Shown here: piece after piece, positions 40,498 through 48,505 of the stretch
Position numbering within the stretch: position 1 is the stretch's first letter
Layout: the number at the start of each line of letters is the position of its first letter
NCBI RefSeq assembly: GCF_001436225.1
Contig: NZ_AYYO01000056.1
Location: forward strand, 124,001 to 188,000
Direction of reading: 5' to 3'
From: Lacticaseibacillus sharpeae JCM 1186 = DSM 20505
Lineage (GTDB): Bacteria; Bacillota; Bacilli; Lactobacillales; Lactobacillaceae
Length of the DNA stretch: 64,000 nucleotides
The notes under the pieces: model-generated
Databases searched by the model: none
What the model was told of the DNA's origin: nothing
The model's input: the letters and a program-made list of their open reading frames with translations, nothing else
Program-made: the position numbers and the translations under genes

Positions 40498-40540
40498 GGT
40501 CGTAGGCGTGGTACAATACGCGCAGGAAGGTGGTGCCGTG

Positions 40541-41362
40541 ATGCGGATTGCGGTTAGTTCCGATAACCATTTAGATATTAATCGCGTTGACGTGGATGCG
40601 GCGGCGCACGCCATGGCGGCTGAATTGCGCACCCGACAGATTGATTATTACGTGAATACCGGCGACACGTTCAACGATATGCGCAAGACGCGGGCGTTTT
40701 ATGCCCAGTTGCAAGAACTGGTCGGTCCGGCAACGCAGGTACGCTACTTGGCCGGCAACCACGACATGATTCGTGGGACGAATTATGCGGAACTGGAGGG
40801 GCTGGCCGACCCGCTATATCAGCACAATCGGGCGGAAAACTTGCCGGGCACAGACTGGACGCTGGTGGGCAATAACGGCTGGTATGATTACTCGTTTGCA
40901 CCAGCGGCTGCTGAGCTGACACCGGAAGCGCTGTGGCACTGGAAGAAGGCCTACTGGATTGACGGCGTGATTGAACAGCCGCTGACTGATCCGGAGCGCA
41001 TGGACGTGGTGCTGCAGCAGGTCGCAGCGGCGTTGCGGGCGGCTGCCGGGCGCCGGGTGCTCTTTGCCACACACTTTGTCCCGCGGGCGAAGTTCCTGAA
41101 TCCGCGGATGCTGCACGATGACGTGGGCGCCAAGGCCGCCGCGATGCTGGGTAGTGCGCGGCTCGGGGTGCTATTACAGCAAAACACGGTTGCTTATGCG
41201 GCGTTTGGCCACCTGCACCACCGGGATGCGCCGCGCGTGCTGGATGGCACCGAGTATTTGCACACGCCCGTGGGCTACGGTACCGCACGCCGGCACGAGT
41301 GGAATTCAAGCGACTTCATGACCGAGTGGCGGGCCACGCTGCAGGTGGTAGATTTGCAATAG
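40541..41362 (+). CDS. Metallophosphoesterase (TIGR03729-like)
   Basis: The 273-residue protein has calcineurin-like motifs SSDNHLDIN, NTGDTFND, AGNHDM, THFVPR and GHLHHRD. It resembles the phosphoesterases of unknown substrate found in many Gram-positive bacteria. AGGAAGGTGG precedes the ATG at 40541 (a GTG directly before it is an alternative). Confidence 0.82.
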   Translation: MRIAVSSDNHLDINRVDVDAAAHAMAAELRTRQIDYYVNTGDTFNDMRKTRAFYAQLQELVGPATQVRYLAGNHDMIRGTNYAELEGLADPLYQHNRAENLPGTDWTLVGNNGWYDYSFAPAAAELTPEALWHWKKAYWIDGVIEQPLTDPERMDVVLQQVAAALRAAAGRRVLFATHFVPRAKFLNPRMLHDDVGAKAAAMLGSARLGVLLQQNTVAYAAFGHLHHRDAPRVLDGTEYLHTPVGYGTARRHEWNSSDFMTEWRATLQVVDLQ

Positions 41363-41385
41363 TGTGCTTTTTTGCCTGAAAGTAC

Positions 41386-41414
41386 TTGCCTTTTGCGCGA
41401 ATTTTCGATAAGAT
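41386..41414 (+). promoter_or_regulatory. Promoter of tRNA-Tyr
   Basis: TTGCCT (41386-41391), 17-base spacer and TAAGAT (41409-41414). Confidence 0.6.
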
Positions 41415-41434
41415 TATTTTCGTTCACAAGACAT

Positions 41435-41515
41435 GGAGGATTAGCGAAGAGGCTAAACGCGACGGACTGTAAATCCGTTCCTTCGGGTTCCTAGGTTCGA
41501 ATCCTAGATCCTCCA
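41435..41515 (+). tRNA. tRNA-Tyr (anticodon GTA)
   Basis: Acceptor GGAGGAT pairs with ATCCTCC and discriminator A follows. The anticodon stem ACGGA/TCCGT encloses CTGTAAA, giving GTA. A long variable arm gives 81 nt as expected for bacterial tyrosine tRNA. Confidence 0.95.
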
Positions 41516-41523
41516 TCAGACGG

Positions 41524-41557
41524 CACCGCAGATTGTTGAATCTGTGGTGTTTTTTTG
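41524..41557 (+). terminator. Terminator after tRNA-Tyr
   Basis: CACCGCAGATT (41524-41534) pairs with AATCTGTGGTG (41539-41549), followed by seven T residues. Confidence 0.85.
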
Positions 41558-41606
41558 TTCAACCTAATATAGAAGAAATGCTTGTATTTTGGCTTTCAAA
41601 AGCAGT

Positions 41607-41696
41607 GTGCACTCTATCAAACCCTTGCCAATAATTGCCGCCGACCTCGGTCTCCGCGCCCCCGCCCAGTTTGATCAGCGCCAAAACGCATGCTAA
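41607..41696 (+). pseudogene. Possible short frame or gene remnant before an orphan terminator
   Basis: A 29-codon frame starting at GTG 41607 has a G+C-rich second half (DLGLRAPAQFDQRQNAC) that looks like coding sequence, unlike its A+T-rich surroundings, but no ribosome site. It may be the end of a lost gene or chance. I do not recognise it. Confidence 0.25.
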
Positions 41697-41701
41697 TACG
41701 C

Positions 41702-41739
41702 AACCGCCAGTCGGATAACTCCCGTCTGGCGGTTTTTGT
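41702..41739 (+). terminator. Orphan Rho-independent terminator
   Basis: AACCGCCAG (41702-41710) pairs with CTGGCGGTT (41726-41734), followed by T residues; no complete gene lies before it after the tRNA-Tyr terminator. Confidence 0.85.
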
Positions 41740-41966
41740 TTTGAATAAACTGCTTTTATGCTATACCAGTTTCGGCTTTTTTTGGATTGACATCAGTAAT
41801 GTTATTGACTACGATTATTACAGTAATCTAGGCTTGAACACGGTTAACTGTTTTATAATGCCTAGCAAATCAAAGCATACCAATTTACTAAAATCCGGAT
41901 ATTACAATTAAAATTATGGCTGGAACCGCGTTGACGGCGTTCAGTCATTCAATGGAGGTAACCCCA
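41740..41966. other. A+T-rich spacer before proC
   Basis: A consensus TATAAT lies at 41854-41859, with TTGAAC only 14 bases upstream, and a GGAGG ribosome site precedes proC. I see no other structure. Confidence 0.4.
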
Positions 41967-42764
41967 ATGCGTATCGGTTTTATCGGCGTCGGCAACATGG
42001 CGCGCGCCATTATTGATGGCCTGCTGGCAAACAAGACTGTTGCCGGCAGCGACCTGTACCTGCACAGTGGGCACATCGAACACTACGGTGACTACGCTCA
42101 GACCATTGGCGCGCACGTCATGAACGACAATGCGGCTGTGGTGGCGAACAGCGATATTGTGGTGCTGGCGGTTAAGCCCAAGATTTACGGGCGCGTGCTG
42201 GATGTGCTGCAGCCCGCATTTGCGGAGCACAAGGTTGTGCTGGCATCCATTGTCAGCGGCGTCAGTCTGGCTGAACTTAGTCAGCACGTGCCGGCCGGCC
42301 AGCCAATCGTGCGCTTGCTACCGAACCTGAACGTCAAGATTGGTGCGGGGATGACCGCGTACGCCATTAACGACGCGGCTGAAGACGACGCACAGACAGT
42401 GCTCGGCTTGTTCGATGCTATCGGCAAGACGATGGAGCTGAACGAAGATGACTTCTCCACCTTCGTTGCGCTCGCCGGGTCCGCCCCCGCATTCGCGTAC
42501 CTGTTCATCGATGCGATGGCCCGTGCCGGCGTGAAGCACGGCATCAGCAAGGCCGATGCCGTCCGCATTGCCGCGCAGACGGTTGCCGGTAGTGCCGAGA
42601 TGGTGCTGGCGGGCACCACTTCGCCGAGCGACCTCATCGACCAGGTCTGCAGCCCGAACGGCTCCACGATTCGCGGCTACCTGACGATGGAGGACAAGGG
42701 CTTTAGCTCCAGCGTGGTTGCCGGGCTCGACGCCACGATTGCGCGGGAGAACGGCGGCGATTAA
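41967..42764 (+). CDS. proC: Pyrroline-5-carboxylate reductase
   Basis: The 265-residue enzyme has the N-terminal dinucleotide-binding GFIGVGNMARAI and the family signature region in its C-terminal part (VCSPNGSTIRGYLTMED, usually SPGGTT). It reduces pyrroline-5-carboxylate to proline with NAD(P)H. GGAGG precedes the ATG at 41967. No proA/proB follows, so precursor may come from ornithine or from genes elsewhere. Confidence 0.93.
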   Translation: MRIGFIGVGNMARAIIDGLLANKTVAGSDLYLHSGHIEHYGDYAQTIGAHVMNDNAAVVANSDIVVLAVKPKIYGRVLDVLQPAFAEHKVVLASIVSGVSLAELSQHVPAGQPIVRLLPNLNVKIGAGMTAYAINDAAEDDAQTVLGLFDAIGKTMELNEDDFSTFVALAGSAPAFAYLFIDAMARAGVKHGISKADAVRIAAQTVAGSAEMVLAGTTSPSDLIDQVCSPNGSTIRGYLTMEDKGFSSSVVAGLDATIARENGGD

Positions 42765-42811
42765 GCGTTCTGTGAATGGTTGCGGTCCCCAAAGTTATTT
42801 TTGTTGCGAAA

Positions 42812-42829
42812 AATTGGTCTAAACCAATT
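42812..42829. promoter_or_regulatory. NagR (dre-like) operator 1
   Basis: AATTGGTCTAAACCAATT is nearly a perfect palindrome with the TGGTCTA-n-ACCA core of NagR/DasR-type GntR operators. Confidence 0.75.
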
Positions 42830-42856
42830 GCTATTTGGTCTATACCGATATACAAT
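42828..42856 (+). promoter_or_regulatory. Promoter of nagA-nagR
   Basis: TTGCTA (42828-42833), 17-base spacer and TACAAT (42851-42856), with one operator touching the -35 and a second in the spacer. Confidence 0.7.
42835..42848. promoter_or_regulatory. NagR (dre-like) operator 2
   Basis: TTGGTCTATACCGA shares the operator core; its centre lies 21 bp from that of operator 1, two helical turns, within the promoter spacer. Confidence 0.7.
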
Positions 42857-42917
42857 AATTGTAAACCCGGAGATACCGGGACGACCGTATTGGACGCAAG
42901 ATTAAGGAGTGGACATT

Positions 42918-44063
42918 TTGACCGTTACTGTATTGACGCACGCTGTGATTTACACCGGTAAGGAAAAGATTGACGAAGGATACATCCGGTTCGACGACAA
43001 GATTCTTGCCGTTGGCCCCATGGCTGACTACCGTCCCCAGCCCGGCGAACAGATCAAGAACCTGCGCGGCTTGCTGGTAATTCCTGGCTTCATCGACGTG
43101 CACGCACACGGTGGTTACGGCTTCGACGCCATGGACGGCGATGCTGACCAGATTGACCAGATGGCAACCGCAATGATGGAACACGAAGGGGTGACCACCC
43201 TGTTCGCCACCACCATGACCCAGTCAGTTGCAAACATTGACCAGGCAATGCGCGGGGTTGCTGCCGCCGCTGACCGCAACCCAATCATCAAGGGTGTGCA
43301 CCTCGAAGGCCCATTCATCGCCCAGGACTTCAAGGGTGCTCAGCCTGAACAGTACATCCACGTGCCAGACGCTAACCTCGTTAAGCAGTGGAACGAGCTG
43401 TCCGGCGGCCGCGTTAAGCTGATCACGTACGCACCAGAAAAGCCAGGCGCACGTGAATTCGAAGATGCTTTGATTGAGATGGGCATCACGCCTTCCGCTG
43501 GTCACAGTAACGCAACGCGGGCCGACATGCTCGAAAGCAAGGCAACCCACGTGACCCACTTGTACAACGCTCAGCGCGAATTCAAGCACCGCGAACCTGG
43601 TGTTACCGGCCACGCAATGCTCGAGCCCCAGATTTACGCTGAACTCATCGCCGATGGTTTCCACATCGTACCTGACATGCTGAAGCTCGCCTTCCGCGTT
43701 AAGGGTGCTAAGCGGATTGACCTGGTCACCGACTCCATGCGCAGTAAGGGGATGCCAGAAGGCGAATCCGAACTGGGCGGCCAGAAGGTTTACGTTAAGG
43801 ACAAGCAGGCGCGACTGGCTGACGGCACGCTCGCCGGTTCCGTGCTGATGTACAAGGACGCCTTCAAGAACGCGGTTAACTTCATGGGTGCCAGTGTTGC
43901 TGACGCCGTGCAGATGAGTGCCGTTAACCAGTCCGAGGAATTCAACCTTGCTTCCAAGGGGACCCTCGAAGTTGGTAAGGATGCCGACATCAACATCATG
44001 GACCAGGAACTTGATTTGCAGGCGACCTACAGTTACGGTGCATTCCACGCAACTAAGGACTAA
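42918..44063 (+). CDS. nagA: N-acetylglucosamine-6-phosphate deacetylase
   Basis: The 381-residue amidohydrolase has metal and active-site motifs DVHAHGGYGFD, HLEGPFIAQDFKGA, GHSNATRADM and THLYNAQREFKHREPG. It removes acetate from GlcNAc-6-P, the first committed step of amino-sugar use and wall recycling. I chose TTG 42918, with AAGGAG at 42904-42909; an upstream GTG overlaps that ribosome site. It is followed by nagR without a terminator. Confidence 0.94.
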   Translation: MTVTVLTHAVIYTGKEKIDEGYIRFDDKILAVGPMADYRPQPGEQIKNLRGLLVIPGFIDVHAHGGYGFDAMDGDADQIDQMATAMMEHEGVTTLFATTMTQSVANIDQAMRGVAAAADRNPIIKGVHLEGPFIAQDFKGAQPEQYIHVPDANLVKQWNELSGGRVKLITYAPEKPGAREFEDALIEMGITPSAGHSNATRADMLESKATHVTHLYNAQREFKHREPGVTGHAMLEPQIYAELIADGFHIVPDMLKLAFRVKGAKRIDLVTDSMRSKGMPEGESELGGQKVYVKDKQARLADGTLAGSVLMYKDAFKNAVNFMGASVADAVQMSAVNQSEEFNLASKGTLEVGKDADINIMDQELDLQATYSYGAFHATKD

Positions 44064-44123
44064 CTGATACTGCACGCAGTCAGCACAACTATGACGACAA
44101 TTGGTTTTTCGGGAGGCAAATAG

Positions 44124-44825
44124 ATGGAATCTCCAGTCTATATTCAGATTCATAACCAGATTAAAAAAGACATTGAAGCTGGCAAATGGCACGTTGGCGA
44201 TCGGATTCCCTCTGAACGCGAGCTTGCTGTTTCCTTCTCCGTTTCCCGAATGACGCTGCGCCAGGCTGTGCAAACACTGGTGGACGAAGGGATTCTTGAA
44301 CGGCGCGTAGGTGCGGGGACGTACGTTGCGAGCCAGAAGGTGCAGGAAAAAATGTCCGGCGTCACCAGTTTTACTGACGTGATGCTGGCGCAGGGGAAGC
44401 ACCCATCGAGCCGCACCATTAGCTACCACATCGCCAATCCGTCACTGTCCGAAATTGAAAAGCTCGGTCTGCGCGATTCTGAACAAGTCTTGCGCATGGA
44501 GCGGATTCGGTTCGGCGATAACGTGCCGATTTGTTTTGAAGTGGCGACCGTGCCGTACTCCTTGGTGAAGAACTTCAGCAAGGCCGAAGTCACCCGCAGT
44601 TTCTACCACACACTGGAGAAAAAGGGCGGGTTCGAAATCGGCGGCGCGCGGCAGATGGTTAGCGCGACGCTGGCCAGCGAACGGACGGCGGAATACCTGG
44701 ACGTGAAGCGCGGGGATGCGATTCTCCGCCTGCGTCAAGTGTCCTACCTGAAGGATGGCTTGCCATTTGAATACGTGCGCACCCAGTACGTCGGGTCCCG
44801 GTTCGAGTTCTTCCTCGACCGTTAA
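44124..44825 (+). CDS. nagR: GntR-family regulator NagR (YvoA-like)
   Basis: The 233-residue protein has a GntR winged helix (residues 5-68, PSERELAVSFSVSRMTLRQA) and a UTRA effector domain. The group binds glucosamine-6-P or GlcNAc-6-P and releases dre sites. Two such sites lie in front of its own operon, so it most likely represses nagA-nagR until amino sugar is present (inference). GGGAGG precedes the ATG. Confidence 0.9.
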   Translation: MESPVYIQIHNQIKKDIEAGKWHVGDRIPSERELAVSFSVSRMTLRQAVQTLVDEGILERRVGAGTYVASQKVQEKMSGVTSFTDVMLAQGKHPSSRTISYHIANPSLSEIEKLGLRDSEQVLRMERIRFGDNVPICFEVATVPYSLVKNFSKAEVTRSFYHTLEKKGGFEIGGARQMVSATLASERTAEYLDVKRGDAILRLRQVSYLKDGLPFEYVRTQYVGSRFEFFLDR

Positions 44826-44837
44826 GCAGCACAATGC

Positions 44838-44875
44838 AATCCACATCTTGGCTCTGGCCGGGATGTGGATTTTTT
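44838..44875 (+). terminator. Terminator after nagR
   Basis: AATCCACATC pairs with GATGTGGATT, followed by T residues. Confidence 0.88.
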
Positions 44876-44893
44876 GGTTTAAGCCCGCCCAAT

Positions 44894-44922
44894 ATGACCG
44901 AACTGCCGGATTATGGTACAAT
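44894..44922 (+). promoter_or_regulatory. Promoter of tagA
   Basis: ATGACC (44894-44899), 17-base spacer and TACAAT (44917-44922). Confidence 0.55.
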
Positions 44923-44980
44923 ACCGATAACTGGTTGGCCTGTCTTGCCACCCGGTAGATTATTCGCGGGTGCTGCCCGC

Positions 44981-45727
44981 ATGTATTGCGAGGAACTAAC
45001 TATCGACACTGTCAAAGTATTGGGCGTGGATTTCGCCAAGCTTAATATGCAGCAAACAATCAAGCTGATTGCAGACCGCACCAGCAATGCCCAGGGGACT
45101 TTCATCGTCACCGCCAACCCCGAGATCGTCATGTACGCACGGGACCACCCAGAATATTCCGGGTTGATTCAGCGGCATGCCGACCTCGTGACGGCGGACG
45201 GAATTGGCATCATCAAGGGCGCCAGCATGCTCGGCACGCCGCTACCAGAACGGGTAACGGGGTATGACCTCATGCTCGAGCTGCTCGCGGATGCGGATCG
45301 AACCGGCAAGCGGGTCTACCTGCTTGGCGCCAAGGCCGACGTGAACCAGATGGCTGTTGCTCGGGTCGCTAAGGACTTCCCGCACCTGCAGATTGTGGGT
45401 GCGCGGGACGGATACTTCGACCTGGAGGATTTGGATGTGCGCCAGAGCATTATTGGCGCCCAGCCAGACATCGTGTTTGCCGCACTCGGCTTCCCGCGCC
45501 AGGAACAATTCCTGGCTGCACTCCAGCCGGCATTGCCCACCGCGGTTTTGATGGGTGTCGGTGGTAGTTTTGACGTTCTTTCCGGCACGGCCAAGCGGGC
45601 CCCAGTCTGGATGCAAAATGCGCATCTAGAGTGGTTCTACCGCCTGCTCAAACAGCCGAGTCGGATTGGGCGGATGATGGTTCTTCCAAAATTCTTGGTG
45701 GAAGTGAGAAAGTCGCAGCATAGATAA
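44981..45727 (+). CDS. tagA: WecG/TagA-type UDP-ManNAc transferase (teichoic acid linkage unit)
   Basis: The enzyme of about 241-248 residues matches the WecG/TagA/CpsF family, with the conserved TANPEIVMYARDHPEY, DGIGIIKGASMLG, ERVTGYDLM, LGAKADV and GFPRQEQFL. It adds N-acetylmannosamine to undecaprenyl-PP-GlcNAc, the linkage step of wall teichoic acid. The ATG at 44981 is the only standard start close by but has no ribosome site; GAGGAA (44990-44995) instead sits six bases before an ATC at 45002, exactly where the family usually begins. The true start is therefore open. Confidence 0.88.
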   Translation: MYCEELTIDTVKVLGVDFAKLNMQQTIKLIADRTSNAQGTFIVTANPEIVMYARDHPEYSGLIQRHADLVTADGIGIIKGASMLGTPLPERVTGYDLMLELLADADRTGKRVYLLGAKADVNQMAVARVAKDFPHLQIVGARDGYFDLEDLDVRQSIIGAQPDIVFAALGFPRQEQFLAALQPALPTAVLMGVGGSFDVLSGTAKRAPVWMQNAHLEWFYRLLKQPSRIGRMMVLPKFLVEVRKSQHR

Positions 45728-45818
45728 CGTGTAAACATACGCATCCCGCCTTTTGTGGGTGCTCAACGTAGATTCACAGCATAGTGGCAATACGCCCAAG
45801 ATTCTTTTGGAGGAAATT

Positions 45819-47294
45819 ATGACAACGACGTATCCCGATGACAGCCTTGCGCTGCACACGGATTTGTATGAACTGAACATGATGTACACGTACTGGAAGG
45901 AAGGCATTTCGGAGCGCAACGCGGTGTTCGAAAGCTACTTCCGCAACATTCCGTACGGTAATGGTTACGCAATTTTTGCCGGGCTCGAACGGGTAGTTGA
46001 CTACCTCGAGACCCTGCGCTTTTCCACAACGGATATTGAATATCTGCGCGAAACTCAGGATTGGGACTCTGAGTTCATTGATTACCTCGCTAACCTGCGC
46101 TTCACCTGCAGCATTCGTTCCGCAGTTGAGGGCGATCTCGTCTTCAACAACGAACCCGTGATGCAGATTGAGGGCCCCCTGGCGCAGTGCCAGCTGGTCG
46201 AAACCGCAATTCTGAACATCTTGAACTACCAGATTCTGATTGCGACCAAGGCGGCACGGATTCGTGCGGCTGCCGGTGACGACCCACTGATGGAATTTGG
46301 GACCCGCCGCGCCCAGGAAATGGACGCCGGCATCTGGGGCACCCGTGCGGCTTACATTGGGGGCTTTGACGCCACCAGTAACGTGCGTGCCGCCAAGATT
46401 TTTGGCATTCCTGCTAGCGGGACCCACGCGCACTCTTTGATTCAGACCTACCGCAGCGACTACGAGGGGATGAAGGCCTACGCCGAGACCCACCGCGACT
46501 GCGTCTTCCTGGTTGATACCTACGACACGCTCCGCAGCGGGGTGCCTAGTGCCATCCGCGTGGCGCGCGAAATGGGCGACAAAATCAACTTCCAGGGGGT
46601 CCGTATCGACAGTGGCGACATGGCGTACATCTCTAAGCGCGTCCGCCAGCAGTTGGATGAAGCCGGCTTTGACCAGGCGAAGATTTACGCTTCCAACGAC
46701 CTGGACGAGAAGACCATCCAGAACCTGAAGATGCAGGGCGCCAAGATTGACGTCTGGGGCGTCGGCACGAAGGTCATCACGGCCTTTGACCAGCCCGCGC
46801 TTGGGGCCGTCTACAAGCTCGTTTCCATTGAAGATAGCAACGGCGAAATGGTGGACACCATCAAGTTGTCCAGCAACGCCGAGAAGGTTTCCACTCCAGG
46901 CAAGAAGCAGGTATGGCGGATTACGTCCAACCACCTCGGCAAATCCGAAGGGGACTACGTGGCACGCATGGATGAAGACCCAACCAAGCAGGACGAGCTC
47001 TTCATGTTCCACCCTCAGTACACCTACATCAACAAGACGCTGCGGAACTTCACCGCACGCCCAGTTCTCCAGACGATTTTCGACAAGGGGACCCTGGTGT
47101 ACAAGATGCCCGCGCTGCGCGACATCCGCGCATTTGCGGCTAACAACCTCGAATCACTCTGGGATGAATACAAGCGGGTTCTGAATCCGCAAGATTACCC
47201 GGTTGACCTGTCACAGGCGCTTTGGGACCACAAGATGAACTACATCAAGAAGGTCCACGAAGACGTGGCGCGCAACATCGAACAGAGCAAGTAG
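45819..47294 (+). CDS. pncB: Nicotinate phosphoribosyltransferase
   Basis: The 491-residue enzyme shows the family patterns HTDLYELNMMYTYW, FESYFRNIPYGNGYAIFAGL, EFGTRRAQ, GTHAHSLIQTY and RIDSGDMAYISK. It converts nicotinate and PRPP into nicotinate mononucleotide, the entry of NAD salvage. TGGAGG precedes ATG 45819. nadE follows after a hairpin, as is usual in lactobacilli. Confidence 0.95.
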   Translation: MTTTYPDDSLALHTDLYELNMMYTYWKEGISERNAVFESYFRNIPYGNGYAIFAGLERVVDYLETLRFSTTDIEYLRETQDWDSEFIDYLANLRFTCSIRSAVEGDLVFNNEPVMQIEGPLAQCQLVETAILNILNYQILIATKAARIRAAAGDDPLMEFGTRRAQEMDAGIWGTRAAYIGGFDATSNVRAAKIFGIPASGTHAHSLIQTYRSDYEGMKAYAETHRDCVFLVDTYDTLRSGVPSAIRVAREMGDKINFQGVRIDSGDMAYISKRVRQQLDEAGFDQAKIYASNDLDEKTIQNLKMQGAKIDVWGVGTKVITAFDQPALGAVYKLVSIEDSNGEMVDTIKLSSNAEKVSTPGKKQVWRITSNHLGKSEGDYVARMDEDPTKQDELFMFHPQYTYINKTLRNFTARPVLQTIFDKGTLVYKMPALRDIRAFAANNLESLWDEYKRVLNPQDYPVDLSQALWDHKMNYIKKVHEDVARNIEQSK

Positions 47295-47318
47295 GCATAG
47301 CTAAATAGTGTCACCGCC

Positions 47319-47360
47319 AAACCAAGTCAGTCTATCTGACTTGGTTTGTGCTGTTTTTTG
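47319..47360 (+). terminator. Terminator or attenuating hairpin between pncB and nadE
   Basis: AAACCAAGTCAG and CTGACTTGGTTT form a perfect 12-bp stem; a T run follows only after GTGCTG, so read-through to nadE is likely. Confidence 0.6.
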
Positions 47361-47443
47361 GCAATAATGCTGACAAAAACACTAGCATTTTGGCTCCAGC
47401 AGGCTTATCGTAAAAAATATCATGAAGTAAAAAGGGGAATATC

Positions 47444-48268
47444 ATGCGCACTTTGCAGAAAGAAATCATCAAGACGCTGCACGCCAAAGCAGAATCTGAT
47501 CCAGCAACCGAAATCAGGACCCGGGTTAACTTCCTCAAGGACTACCTGAAGAAGTACCCGTTCCTTACCACCTACGTCCTCGGCATCTCCGGGGGCCAGG
47601 ACTCGACTTTAGCCGGGGCGCTTGCTGAAAAGGCGGTCACCGAACTGCGCGCGGAAACCGGGAAGGACTACCAGTTCATTGCGGTACGCTTGCCGTATGG
47701 TGAACAGGCCGACGAGCAGGACGCTATGGACTCCATCGCCTTCATGCAGGCCGACCAGACCAAGCGCGTGAACATCAAGGCTTCCGTTGACGCCATGGTT
47801 GCGGCCGTGGACGCGAACGAGCTGACCGTTTCCGACTTCAACAAGGGCAACATCAAGGCCCGCACCCGCATGATTGCCCAGTACGCCATCGCGGGCCAGA
47901 CCCACGGCGCCGTTATCGGGACGGACCACGCGGCCGAAGCCATCACCGGTTTTTACACCAAGTTCGGTGACGGTGGAGCTGACCTGACGCCCCTGACCGG
48001 CCTGAACAAGAGTCAGGGTGCGGCTATGCTCAAGGAACTGGGCGCACCGGCCCACCTGTACAAGAAGGCACCAACCGCTGACCTCGAGGAAGACCGGCCC
48101 GCACTGGCTGACGAGGTGGCTCTCGGCGTCACCTACGCGGACATCGACGCTTACCTGCGGGGCGAAGACGTGGCGGAAAAGGTCGCGGAGAAGATTGAGA
48201 ACTGGTACACGAAGACCGAGCACAAGCGCCACTTGCCAATCACGCCGTACGACACCTTCTGGAAGTAG
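47444..48268 (+). CDS. nadE: Ammonia-dependent NAD+ synthetase
   Basis: The 274-residue enzyme carries the ATP pyrophosphatase P-loop [13 protein letters not shown] and the conserved [19 protein letters not shown] and [11 protein letters not shown]. It lacks a glutaminase domain and so uses ammonia to amidate deamido-NAD. AAAGGGG precedes the ATG. It completes the salvage route begun by pncB. Confidence 0.95.
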   Translation: MRTLQKEIIKTLHAKAESDPATEIRTRVNFLKDYLKKYPFLTTYVLGISGGQDSTLAGALAEKAVTELRAETGKDYQFIAVRLPYGEQADEQDAMDSIAFMQADQTKRVNIKASVDAMVAAVDANELTVSDFNKGNIKARTRMIAQYAIAGQTHGAVIGTDHAAEAITGFYTKFGDGGADLTPLTGLNKSQGAAMLKELGAPAHLYKKAPTADLEEDRPALADEVALGVTYADIDAYLRGEDVAEKVAEKIENWYTKTEHKRHLPITPYDTFWK

Positions 48269-48300
48269 TCGCAAGATACACAACCTTTACATTTAGCCGC

Positions 48301-48329
48301 TTGTTAACAGGCTGATACTAATGTAAAAT
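48301..48329 (+). promoter_or_regulatory. Promoter of the riboswitch-ATPase unit
   Basis: TTGTTA (48301-48306), 17-base spacer and TAAAAT (48324-48329). Confidence 0.75.
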
Positions 48330-48340
48330 ATTAGATGTAA

Positions 48341-48427
48341 ATAAGGGAGTAACCGGCAGCAACAGCTGTGGCGACATCATCAACTAGGACAATATTCTGG
48401 TGTCGCATTAAACTGGTGAGACTTATG
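48341..48427 (+). promoter_or_regulatory. yybP-ykoY (manganese) riboswitch aptamer
   Basis: The leader has the family hallmarks: AAGGGAGTAA at the 5' end, a CAGC/GCTG helix, then GCGACA (48371-48376) pairing with TGTCGC (48401-48406) and the conserved CAACTAGG in between. It ends directly in a terminator. Members of this class bind Mn2+ and open gene expression; the ATPase downstream fits. Confidence 0.8.
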
Positions 48428-48460
48428 GACCATGTATTTGGTCTGTAAGTCTCTTTTTTT
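48418..48460 (+). terminator. Riboswitch-controlled terminator
   Basis: GAGACTTA (48418-48425) pairs with TAAGTCTC (48446-48453) and is followed by seven T residues; the 5' arm overlaps the aptamer's closing region. Confidence 0.85.
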
Positions 48461-48505
48461 ATCCAGACGGCGGTTGCTGACCAACCAATACAGGAGGGGC
48501 CGACA

